The notes under the pieces: generated by a model
What the model was told of the DNA's origin: nothing
What the model saw: the letters and a program-made list of their open reading frames with translations, nothing else
Database searches by the model: none
Translations under genes and position numbers: made by a program
In this document: one piece after another, positions 36,794 to 44,274 of the stretch
How the letters are laid out: each line of letters starts with the position of its first letter
Position numbering within the stretch: the stretch's first letter is position 1
Source: G965219965 sp965219965
Lineage (GTDB): Bacteria > Pseudomonadota > Alphaproteobacteria > RS24
NCBI GenBank assembly: GCA_965219965.1
Contig: OZ244796.1
Span: 186,001-250,000, forward strand
Direction of reading: 5' to 3'
DNA length: 64,000 nt

Positions 36794-38185
36794 TTATTTG
36801 GGTGCAATCATATCTTGCGGGCGGATAATGGCGTCAAATTCCTCATCCGTCACAAAGCCACCGCCGACTGCTTCCTCGCGCAAAGTCGTGCCATTTTTGT
36901 GCGCGTTTTTGGCCACAAGCGTGGCGTTGTCATAGCCAATTTTCGGCGCAAGTGCTGTTACCAACATTAAAGAGCGTTGCATCAGCTCAGCAATATTTTT
37001 TTCATTGGCCTTAATGCCAATAATGCAATTATCGGTAAAGCTCACCGCCGCTTCGCCAAGCAGTTGGATGGATTGGAGTAAATTATACGCCATGACGGGT
37101 TTGAACACATTTAGTTCCATATGCCCCTGACTGCCCGCAAAGCTGAGCGTAGTATGATTGCCCATAATTTGTGCGCAAACCATGGTCATGGCTTCGCATT
37201 GGGTTGGATTCACCTTGCCGGGCATGATAGAAGAACCTGGCTCATTTTCTGGCAAGCTTAATTCACCCAAACCCGAACGCGGTCCAGAACCAAGCAGACG
37301 AATATCATTGGCAATTTTGTAAAGTGAGGCGGCAATAGTGGTCAACATGCCTGACATTTCAACAAAAGCATCATGGGCGGCAAGGGCTTCAAATTTATTT
37401 TCCGCTGTGACAAATTTCAGCCCCGTATAGACGGCGACTTCCTTGGCGAAAGCCTCAGCAAAGCCGGGTTTCGCATTCAACCCCGTGCCAACCGCTGTGC
37501 CGCCCTGTGCAAGGCATAAAAGGCGCGGTAAAGCGGTTTTAACGCGCTCAATTGCGTATTGCATTTGTGTGGTATAGCCAGAAAACTCCTGCCCCAATGT
37601 AAGCGGGGTGGCATCTTGCAAATGCGTGCGGCCAATTTTGACAATATCCTTAAAGGCTTTGGTTTTTTCCGCCAGTGCTTTGTGCAAATGCTCAAGCTGG
37701 GGAATAAGATTATTCGCCGCTTCTTCAGCCGCCGCAATATGCATGGCCGTTGGGAATGTGTCATTAGAGGATTGCGACCGATTGCAATGATCATTGGGAT
37801 GCACTGGCTCTTTGCTGCCCATTGTGCCGCCCAACATTTCTATTGCGCGGTTGGAAATCACTTCATTGGCATTCATATTGCTTTGCGTACCAGAACCTGT
37901 TTGCCAAACTACAAGCGGGAAATGGTCATTTAGCTTGCCTTCAGCTACTTCTGTTGCGGCTTTAACAATCGCTACGCCAATATCTTTTTCTAAATTATCC
38001 AGCTCCATATTAGCCTTGGCGGCGGCCATTTTGACAATGCCCAAAGCGCGGATAAGCGCGGGTGGCATGGTTTCTCCACCAATTTTGAAATTGCCGAGCG
38101 AGCGTTGCGTCTGTGCGCCCCAATATTTATCGCTGGCAACTTTAAGTGAGCCAAAACTATCTGTTTCCGTGCGTGTATCGGTCAT
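36794..38185 (-). CDS. fumC: Fumarate hydratase, class II
   Basis: 463 aa homotetrameric, iron-independent fumarase of the TCA cycle. Signature GSSIMPGKVNPTQCEAMTM (about residue 318), SGTQSNMNANEVISNRA (active site), HPNDHCNRSQSSNDTFPTAM with the catalytic His/Ser region, KIGRTHLQDATPLTLGQEF and GGTAVGTGLNAKPGFAE. N-terminus TRTETDSFGSLKVASDKYWGAQTQRS is typical. Followed directly by the RHH gene; sspB lies 19 bp upstream on the same strand. Confidence 0.96.
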   Translation of the reverse strand: MTDTRTETDSFGSLKVASDKYWGAQTQRSLGNFKIGGETMPPALIRALGIVKMAAAKANMELDNLEKDIGVAIVKAATEVAEGKLNDHFPLVVWQTGSGTQSNMNANEVISNRAIEMLGGTMGSKEPVHPNDHCNRSQSSNDTFPTAMHIAAAEEAANNLIPQLEHLHKALAEKTKAFKDIVKIGRTHLQDATPLTLGQEFSGYTTQMQYAIERVKTALPRLLCLAQGGTAVGTGLNAKPGFAEAFAKEVAVYTGLKFVTAENKFEALAAHDAFVEMSGMLTTIAASLYKIANDIRLLGSGPRSGLGELSLPENEPGSSIMPGKVNPTQCEAMTMVCAQIMGNHTTLSFAGSQGHMELNVFKPVMAYNLLQSIQLLGEAAVSFTDNCIIGIKANEKNIAELMQRSLMLVTALAPKIGYDNATLVAKNAHKNGTTLREEAVGGGFVTDEEFDAIIRPQDMIAPK

Positions 38186-38204
38186 ATCCGTCCCTATTTA
38201 CCTT

Positions 38205-38786
38205 TTATTTGTCTTTGCGAAAAGCATCAAGATTAACAATTTCCCCTTCCGTATTGGCATTATTTTTCGCCGTTTTGGGGTTTTTATATTTTTGCTGCGG
38301 CGTGGTATCCGTTGCGCTGGCTTCGTCAAACCCGTCTGGCTCTAATCCATCATGCTCCAGCCCGTTGCGCTCAAACATGGCTAAAATGGCTTCATCTTCA
38401 TGCGTGCTTAGGTCAAAATCGTCAAACATTAAGCCAAAGGAAACGGCTGGGTCGTAAAAACGCGTAATGGCCTTAAAAGGCACGATAAGCGTTTCAGCCT
38501 TGCGGTCAAAGCTCAAGCGTACGGTGAAATGGTCGTCCACAACGTCCAAATCTTCAAATTGATTTTGCAAAACAATGGTTATTTCTTCTGGATGTTTTTC
38601 GCGCAATCGGTCAGATATAACAACTCCATGGCAGGTGGTAGAAAAGCTGATATAAAAATGATGCCCGCTTGGCAAACCTTTTTGAGCGGTTTCGGTCAAC
38701 ACATCACGCACCACATTGCGCAAGGCATTTTGTGTGCGCAAACTATATTCAAAAAAATCTTCTTGCTGTGTTGGCTTATCACTCAT
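38205..38786 (-). CDS. sspB: ClpXP adaptor SspB (alphaproteobacterial type)
   Basis: 193 aa adaptor that delivers ssrA-tagged proteins to the ClpXP protease. Core fold about residues 8-125: FFEYSLRTQNALRNVVRDVL, LPSGHHFYISFSTTCHGVVI, LREKHPEEITIVLQNQFEDL, FTVRLSFDRKAETLIVPFKA and ITRFYDPAVSFGLMF. A disordered linker leads to the C-terminal ClpX-binding tail (GEIVNLDAFRKDK). Start at 38786 with GGGAG 5 nt upstream; a longer frame to 38855 runs into ssrA. Adjacent to ssrA, whose product makes its substrates. Confidence 0.93.
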   Translation of the reverse strand: MSDKPTQQEDFFEYSLRTQNALRNVVRDVLTETAQKGLPSGHHFYISFSTTCHGVVISDRLREKHPEEITIVLQNQFEDLDVVDDHFTVRLSFDRKAETLIVPFKAITRFYDPAVSFGLMFDDFDLSTHEDEAILAMFERNGLEHDGLEPDGFDEASATDTTPQQKYKNPKTAKNNANTEGEIVNLDAFRKDK

Positions 38787-38797
38787 ACTCACTCCCG

Positions 38798-38834
38798 AAA
38801 AAAAGCGGAAAGCTTCTGTTGCCAGGTGCCTTCC
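38798..38834 (-). terminator. Intrinsic terminator of ssrA
   Basis: Read on the minus strand, GGAAGGC (38834-38828) pairs with GCTTTCC (38813-38807) with one G-T pair and a 14-nt loop, and a run of seven T (38804-38798) follows after GC. The T run ends only 2 nt before the GGGAG of sspB, so sspB expression must come from read-through or from a promoter inside ssrA. Confidence 0.65.
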
Positions 38835-39114
38835 AAACCCCGCCTCAACCTGCAACGGCCAAGGGCTTAAATGAAGACCGACACTGCTCTAAGCAGCGGC
38901 AGCGACTTCTGCATAGTTGTCATTTGCAACTAAAAATAGCCCGATAACGGCGGAACAATGCCGAGCGACGGAACCAACCTTTACACCCTCGTCGATCCTG
39001 TTTCGCCCCCCTAAAATTTCCCGCCAAGAGAAGATGGTGGAGGCGCCGGGTACTGCCCCCGGGTCCGATGGGTTTATTGCGAAGACCGTTTATCGCTATA
39101 GCCAGAAATCTGGC
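38828..39114 (-). ncRNA. ssrA: Two-piece (circularly permuted) tmRNA gene
   Basis: tmRNA rescues stalled ribosomes and adds a degradation tag. On the minus strand the acceptor piece comes first (about 39114-39035), ending in the T-arm region and CGCCTCCACCA with CCA at 39037-39035. A 24-nt intervening loop (39034-39011) follows, then the coding piece from GGGGGCG (39010-39004), which pairs with CGCCTCC to close the 7-bp acceptor stem. The coding piece has AAACAGGATCGAC and, at 38927-38889, the tag frame ANDNYAEVAAAA then TAG. With the charged alanine the tag is AANDNYAEVAAAA. The 5' end is estimated from a TATATT box at 39126-39121. Confidence 0.92.
38889..38927 (-). other. tmRNA proteolysis-tag reading frame
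   Basis: Twelve codons and a TAG stop, starting at the resume codon GCA, encode ANDNYAEVAAAA. It keeps the alphaproteobacterial (A)ANDN start recognised by SspB and the C-terminal Ala run recognised by ClpX. It is shorter by one residue than the Caulobacter tag AANDNFAEEFAVAA. Confidence 0.92.
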
Positions 39115-39234
39115 AGGCTTAATATAACCCATTTAGCAGTAAATTTACAGAGGCGGAGGCAAAACATTATTGACGGGGTTGACAGGCGGCAAAAAACCCG
39201 TGAAATGGCGGAGAATCCAACTAAATTTGAGGCC

Positions 39235-40044
39235 ATGAAACAATATTTGAATCTCCTGCAACGGGTTCTAGATGATGGGGTGGAACGCACTGACCGCACA
39301 GATACTGGCACGCTTGGCGTGTTTGGCCACCAAATGCGGTTTGATATTGGGGCGGGTTTTCCGCTTTTAACCACTAAAAAGCTACATTTGCGCTCCATTA
39401 TCCATGAGCTGTTATGGTTTCTGGCTGGTGATACCAATATCGCCTATTTGCAAGAAAATGGCGTTAAAATCTGGGATGATTGGGCCGATGAAAAGGGCGA
39501 GCTGGGACCCGTTTATGGCAAGCAATGGCGTAGTTGGGAAACAACCAGCGGGGCGCAAATAGACCAAGTAAAAAATCTGGTCGCACGGTTGCAGAAAGAC
39601 CCATTTTCGCGCCGCCATATCGTCACGGCATGGAATCCCGCCGATGTTGAAAAAATGGCCTTGCCGCCATGCCATTGCTTGTTTCAGTTTTATGTCGCGC
39701 CAACTAAAAGCGGCAAAATGCGCCTAAGTTGCCAGCTTTACCAACGCTCGGCTGATATTTTTCTCGGCGTGCCATTTAATATTGCTTCTTATGCTCTGCT
39801 GACGCTAATGCTGGCGCAAGTCTGTGACATGGAAGCGGGCGATTTTGTCCATACGCTTGGTGATGCGCATTTATATTTGAACCATTTAGACCAAGCCCGT
39901 GAACAGCTTTCACGCACTCCGACTGCTTTGCCCATGATGCGGCTTGACCCGCAAGTGAGGGATTTATTTGCGTTTACCTATGACAGCTTCACGCTGGAAG
40001 GTTATGAAGCCCAACCCCATATCCGCGCCCCGATTGCGGTATAG
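39235..40044 (+). CDS. thyA: Thymidylate synthase
   Basis: 269 aa enzyme methylating dUMP to dTMP with methylene-tetrahydrofolate. Start MKQYLNLLQRVLDDGVERTD at 39235 matches the E. coli N-terminus and has TTGAGG upstream; an ATG at 39205 and the longer open frame overlap ssrA. Conserved: TGTLGVFGHQMRFDI, LLTTKKLHLRSIIHELLWFL, LGPVYGKQWRSW, catalytic Cys in LPPCHCLFQFYV, LYQRSADIFLGVPFNIASYA, HTLGDAHLYLNHLDQ. Divergent from ssrA; 67 bp before folA, which regenerates the folate it oxidises. Confidence 0.96.
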   Translation: MKQYLNLLQRVLDDGVERTDRTDTGTLGVFGHQMRFDIGAGFPLLTTKKLHLRSIIHELLWFLAGDTNIAYLQENGVKIWDDWADEKGELGPVYGKQWRSWETTSGAQIDQVKNLVARLQKDPFSRRHIVTAWNPADVEKMALPPCHCLFQFYVAPTKSGKMRLSCQLYQRSADIFLGVPFNIASYALLTLMLAQVCDMEAGDFVHTLGDAHLYLNHLDQAREQLSRTPTALPMMRLDPQVRDLFAFTYDSFTLEGYEAQPHIRAPIAV

Positions 40045-40111
40045 GGTTTGGCGAATCGTTTTTTTATGCTAGCTTGGCCAGCACTATCACTGTGCCGATT
40101 GGATAATCACG

Positions 40112-40753
40112 ATGAATATCTCTATGATTGTTGCGGTTGCCAGTAATGGCGTGATTGGCAAAGATGGTAAAATGCCTTGGCATTTGCCGTCTGACTTGCG
40201 GCATTTCAAGCGCGTCACAAGCGGTCATGCGGTGGTGATGGGGCGCAAAACATTTGAAAGCATCGGGCGGGCTTTGCCTGACCGGATGAATGTTGTGCTG
40301 TCGCAACGTCGTGATTTTGCCCCTGACGGAGTCACCGTTGTTGCTACGCCCGAAGCTGCCATAAAGTTGGCTACACAGCAAGGCCACAAGGAATTGTTCG
40401 TGATTGGTGGCGGTGAAGTTTATTATTTATTCAGAAATGAAATTACCCGTATTTTTCTCGCACATATACACGCTGAACCAGAAGGTGACACACACTTGGA
40501 TTTGGGGTTTGATGCACGCAAGAAAAAATTGAAAGAAGTGCAAAGGGAAGTGCAAAGGAATGGTGGGTTTAATAACGCTTTATGGCTGAAAATTGGTTTG
40601 GATGCACGTGATTGGGAGCGTGTGGCAGTGCAAAAAGACGCACATGATAAAGCAAAAGACCAGTATCAGTTTGATCATTATGAGTTGAAAAAAAAACCAA
40701 AAACTCGTCGGCTTGAAGCCAAGCAAGGCGTTTTAACTCTCTTTCCTGCTTAG
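40112..40753 (+). CDS. folA: Dihydrofolate reductase with an internal insertion
   Basis: 213 aa; most bacterial DHFRs are about 160-170 aa. Core motifs: MIVAVASNGVIGKDGKMPWHL, SDLRHFKRVTSGHAVVMGRKTFESI (residues about 29-53), LPDRMNVVLSQ, FVIGGGEVYYLF and LAHIHAEPEGDTH. Between DTHL and DWERV, where E. coli has about 8 residues, this protein has roughly 35-40, very Lys/Arg-rich at first (FDARKKKLKEVQREVQRN). The C-terminus YQFDHYELKKK then matches, with a further 18-residue basic tail. Convergent with mrp, overlapping 21 bp. Confidence 0.92.
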   Translation: MNISMIVAVASNGVIGKDGKMPWHLPSDLRHFKRVTSGHAVVMGRKTFESIGRALPDRMNVVLSQRRDFAPDGVTVVATPEAAIKLATQQGHKELFVIGGGEVYYLFRNEITRIFLAHIHAEPEGDTHLDLGFDARKKKLKEVQREVQRNGGFNNALWLKIGLDARDWERVAVQKDAHDKAKDQYQFDHYELKKKPKTRRLEAKQGVLTLFPA

Positions 40754-41851
40754 AGTATCAAACCAGTTCAAAATCATCCTTGCCAAATTACCAAAGGCTT
40801 CCGTTGCCGGACTGTCGGGAGCGAAGGCGGTTATCGGTTGGCCAGCATTGCAGGCCTCTTGCAAGGTCGGGTCAAGTGGCAACTGGCCGAGATAAGGGCA
40901 TTTCATTTGCTCAGCAATTAATTGTCCGCCACCTTGACCAAATGGGTACATTTTGGTTTCACCATCGGGCGCGAACATCCATGCCATATTTTCTACCACA
41001 CCCAAAACGGGCGTTTGGGTTTTTTGAAACATAGCAATCGCACGGCGCACATCAGCGACTGATAAAGCTTGCGGCGTGGTGACAATCAACGCACTAGAAA
41101 CGGGAATTTGTTGCGCTAAGGTTAGCTGAATGTCACCCGTGCCGGGTGGTAGGTCGATGACCAATACATCTAAGGGCGGCCATGCCACTTCATTAAGCAT
41201 TTGCATCAACGCGCTTTGCACCATCAGTCCCCGCCATGCAAGCGGCTGATCGGGCGGCACCATAAAGCCCATAGACATAGATAAAATGCCGAATTTATCA
41301 AAGGGAATGAGCTTTTTATCATCACTCACATCGGGTTTTTCATGGATGGAAAGCATTTGCGCGGCAGATGGCCCGTAAATATCAGCATCAAGCAGACCCG
41401 TTTTTTGTCCCGCCGCGCCCAAAGCGGCGGCTAAATTAAGTGCCAAAGTAGATTTGCCAACCCCGCCCTTGCCACTGGCCACAGCAATGACGCGCTTAAT
41501 ATGGTCAAAAACCGCAGGCGTGGCTTTTTCGGGTGCGCGGCGTTTTTGCGTCATTTCAGGGGCATTGTTATGTGCCGTTAACACCACGGTAGCCGATAAA
41601 ACGCCTGTTATGCCACGCACGCGCTCTTCGCATGTTTGGCGCAAATCTTCGCATATCTCAGCATGGGCAGGGTCAATTTCCAATGAAAAGCCGACATTGC
41701 CCTGCTTAATAACCAGCCCCTGCACCATTTTGCTGGCCAGAATATCCGCCCCCGTAACAGGGTGGGTTAGCCCATCAAGGGCTTGCCATATATCATCATG
41801 GCTGGGAGAAGGGGGGTTGTCGGTCATTTGATTATTTTCCGCTTGTGACAT
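40733..41851 (-). CDS. mrp: Mrp/NBP35-family Fe-S cluster carrier ATPase
   Basis: 372 aa. N-terminal MIP18/DUF59-like domain (DDIWQALDGLTHPVTGADIL, GNVGFSLEID), then a P-loop ATPase with deviant Walker A VASGKGGVGKSTLALNLAAAL, DADIYGPSAAQML, LPPGTGDIQLTLAQQIP and GVVENMAWMF. The family carries Fe-S clusters; the CxxC that usually follows ENMS is replaced here by APDGETKM. Start at ATG 41851 (MSQAENNQ); ATG at 41827 is an alternative and the frame is open further. Inserted in reverse between folA and hflK. Confidence 0.9.
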   Translation of the reverse strand: MSQAENNQMTDNPPSPSHDDIWQALDGLTHPVTGADILASKMVQGLVIKQGNVGFSLEIDPAHAEICEDLRQTCEERVRGITGVLSATVVLTAHNNAPEMTQKRRAPEKATPAVFDHIKRVIAVASGKGGVGKSTLALNLAAALGAAGQKTGLLDADIYGPSAAQMLSIHEKPDVSDDKKLIPFDKFGILSMSMGFMVPPDQPLAWRGLMVQSALMQMLNEVAWPPLDVLVIDLPPGTGDIQLTLAQQIPVSSALIVTTPQALSVADVRRAIAMFQKTQTPVLGVVENMAWMFAPDGETKMYPFGQGGGQLIAEQMKCPYLGQLPLDPTLQEACNAGQPITAFAPDSPATEAFGNLARMILNWFDTLSRKES

Positions 41852-41974
41852 TTTGTAATATTGCCAATAGCCCGTATATAGGTCAAAAGAAATATTGGTC
41901 TTAATCTGCGCTATGGGGTAGGCTGGGGGCTTGGAGCAGAAGTGACAGGGAATAGATGAGGAGAAAGGCACAAT

Positions 41975-43057
41975 ATGCCTTGGGATAAAAACGGCAATCA
42001 GAATAATGGCGGTGGCAATAATCCGTGGGGGCGTGATCCGCGCCAATCGCCACCAGATGTGGATGCGTGGCTACGTGGGCAATTTGAAAAGCTACAAAAA
42101 TTCATTCCAGGCGGTGGCGGGAGCGGGATTGTGTTTATTCTTGCCGGCCTGCTATTGGTCTGGGGCTTGAGCGGGTTTTACCGTGTGCAGGCCGATGAGC
42201 AGGGCGTGGTTTTGCGCTTTGGCAAATTTCACACCCAAACCAGCCCTGGATTGAATTATCATATTCCATGGCCGATTGAGACAGTGCTGACGCCCAAAGT
42301 TACCATTGTGAATCGGGTGGATATTGGTATGCGTGCGGCGGGTGATACATTTCGTAGCCGTTCGGGTGCTGTGCGCGATGTGCCAGAAGAAAGCCTCATG
42401 CTGACGGGTGATGAAAATATTGTGGATGTGGATTTTTCCGTTTTCTGGGTCATTAATGACGCGTCTGATTTTCTGTTTAATATTCAAAACCCTGAAGGTA
42501 CGGTTAAAGCCGTCGCTGAAAGCACCATGCGCGAAGTTGTTGGGCAGAATGATATTCAACCTATTTTGACCGAACAGCGGCAAAAAACCGAAGAGCAGGT
42601 TTTAGGGCTGATGCAAAAGACTTTAGACAGCTATGGAGCCGGCATCACCATCACGCAAGTGAAAATGCAGAAAGTTGATCCGCCATCGGCGGTGATTGAT
42701 GCTTTCCGTGATGTGCAAGCGGCACGCGCTGACCAAGAACGCGCCCGCAATGAGGCCAATGCTTACGCCAATCGCGTCGTGCCAGAGGCGCAAGGGGAGG
42801 CTGTGCGGATTCGGCGTGAAGCAGAGGCTTACCGTGAGCAAACCGTGTCGGAAGCCGAAGGCCAAGCCAGCCGTTTTGCCGCTATTTATAATGAATATCG
42901 CAATGCCTCAGAGGTTACGCGCCAACGCATTTTCCTTGAAACGCTGGAAAAGGTAATGCAGAAATCCGATAAGGTGATTATTGAAAGCACGGGCAATGGC
43001 TCTGGCGTGGTACCCTATCTGCCGCTTGACCAGCTACGCCGTAAGGAGGGTAATTAA
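41975..43057 (+). CDS. hflK: FtsH-associated membrane protein HflK
   Basis: 360 aa SPFH/stomatin protein; with HflC it forms the large cage that surrounds FtsH and modulates membrane proteolysis. A Gly/Asn-rich cytoplasmic start (MPWDKNGNQNNGGGNNPWG) leads to one membrane helix (residues about 50-66) and then the SPFH domain from YRVQADEQGVVLRFGKFHTQ to DAFRDVQAARADQERARNEA, with a long helical C-terminal part. Ribosome site GAGGAGA upstream. Directly abuts hflC. Confidence 0.94.
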   Translation: MPWDKNGNQNNGGGNNPWGRDPRQSPPDVDAWLRGQFEKLQKFIPGGGGSGIVFILAGLLLVWGLSGFYRVQADEQGVVLRFGKFHTQTSPGLNYHIPWPIETVLTPKVTIVNRVDIGMRAAGDTFRSRSGAVRDVPEESLMLTGDENIVDVDFSVFWVINDASDFLFNIQNPEGTVKAVAESTMREVVGQNDIQPILTEQRQKTEEQVLGLMQKTLDSYGAGITITQVKMQKVDPPSAVIDAFRDVQAARADQERARNEANAYANRVVPEAQGEAVRIRREAEAYREQTVSEAEGQASRFAAIYNEYRNASEVTRQRIFLETLEKVMQKSDKVIIESTGNGSGVVPYLPLDQLRRKEGN

Positions 43058-44059
43058 ATGCGTCCGCTTGGTATGTTCACTCTCCTTTTGCTGGCTGTGC
43101 TGGGCTTTTTGGCCTTTTCTAGCCTGTTCACCGTCCATCAGACGCAACAAGCCATTGTTTTGCAATTTGGCGATCCGCGTAAGGTGATTACTGAACCAGG
43201 CTTGCATTTCAAACTGCCCTTTGTGCAGAATGTCATTTATATAGACAAGCGCATTCTTGATTTGGACAGCGCGACAGAAGAATTAATTGCCGCTGACCAA
43301 AAGCGGTTAGTGGTGGATGCGTTCACTCGCTATCGTATTTCCGACCCGTTGAAATTTTACACGTCCTTGCGTGATGCACGGCGTGCTAATTCGCGGCTGG
43401 CGACAATTGTCACCTCTTCTATGCGTTCGGTGGTTGGTGAAGCTTTATTTGAAGATATTGTCCGCGATAAGCGTGACGCACTAATGGGTAAAATCCGTGC
43501 TTTGGTTAACCGACAAGCGGTTGATTTTGGCATTGAAATTGTTGATGTGCGGATTCGCCGCGCCGATTTGCCCGAAGCCAATAGTCAGGCCGTTTATCGC
43601 CGTATGCAAACCGAACGCCAGCAAGAGGCGGCTGAATTCCGCGCCAAGGGGCAGGAAGTATCGCGTGCCATTCATGCACGAGCCGATAAGGATGTCACTG
43701 TGTTGCTGGCTGAAGCGACCCGTGATGCTGATATTATTCGCGGGCAGGGTGATGCGTGCCGCAATCGGATTTTTGCTGCCGCCTATGGGCAGGATCCCGA
43801 TTTTTTTGCCTTTTTCCGCTCCATGCAGTCTTATGAAAAAGCATTAGAAGATAATAACACCACTATGGTGTTGTCGCCCGATAGTGCTTTTTTCAAATAT
43901 CTTAGCAATCCCAATGCGCCGATTGAAAGCGTCAAGCAAAGTTCTACAGGCGGACGAGCAAAAGTGGATGTAGCGAAAATTATTTCTTCTGGCAAATCTT
44001 TGCGGGCTGAAATTTGCCCCGAAATTGTTACGGTTGAAAAACAAGATACGGCGCAATAA
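43058..44059 (+). CDS. hflC: FtsH-associated membrane protein HflC
   Basis: 333 aa partner of HflK. N-terminal membrane anchor LGMFTLLLLAVLGFLAFSSL, SPFH domain from FTVHQTQQAIVLQFGDPRKV, and the HflC-typical ADKDVTVLLAEATRDADIIRG-like region (split) followed by QDPDFFAFFRSMQSYEKAL and MVLSPDSAFFKYL. Begins immediately after the hflK stop; its own TAA is followed directly by the ATG of the DUF2065 gene. Confidence 0.94.
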   Translation: MRPLGMFTLLLLAVLGFLAFSSLFTVHQTQQAIVLQFGDPRKVITEPGLHFKLPFVQNVIYIDKRILDLDSATEELIAADQKRLVVDAFTRYRISDPLKFYTSLRDARRANSRLATIVTSSMRSVVGEALFEDIVRDKRDALMGKIRALVNRQAVDFGIEIVDVRIRRADLPEANSQAVYRRMQTERQQEAAEFRAKGQEVSRAIHARADKDVTVLLAEATRDADIIRGQGDACRNRIFAAAYGQDPDFFAFFRSMQSYEKALEDNNTTMVLSPDSAFFKYLSNPNAPIESVKQSSTGGRAKVDVAKIISSGKSLRAEICPEIVTVEKQDTAQ

Positions 44060-44248
44060 ATGACTTATTTTTTGCTTGGTGTCGGTTTGGTGTTGGTCGT
44101 GGAAGGCACGCTTCACGCGCTTTTGCCACGCCATTTGAAAATGATTATCCAGAAAATGGGCGGCCTATCGGAAAGCCATTTGCGTCGTGGTGGGTTGTTG
44201 GCTTTAATGGCTGGTGTGCTTATCATATGGATGTCGCAAAATATTTAA
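44060..44248 (+). CDS. DUF2065 family small membrane protein
   Basis: 62 aa with two hydrophobic helices (FLLGVGLVLVVEGTLHALL and GGLLALMAGVLIIWM) around a basic loop containing LPRHLKMIIQKMGGLSESHLR. Matches the YjeT/DUF2065 family, commonly next to hflKC. Zero gap to hflC, so it belongs to the same operon. Function unknown; a role near the HflKC-FtsH complex is only suggested by position. Confidence 0.85.
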   Translation: MTYFLLGVGLVLVVEGTLHALLPRHLKMIIQKMGGLSESHLRRGGLLALMAGVLIIWMSQNI

Positions 44249-44274
44249 GCTGTTTGGTTGAGAGAGCAGATTTT

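Noticed and set aside
38917..39234. N-terminal extension of thyA over 106 codons
   Set aside because: It runs antisense through the tmRNA gene; thymidylate synthase homology begins at MKQYLNLL (39235), which has its own TTGAGG.
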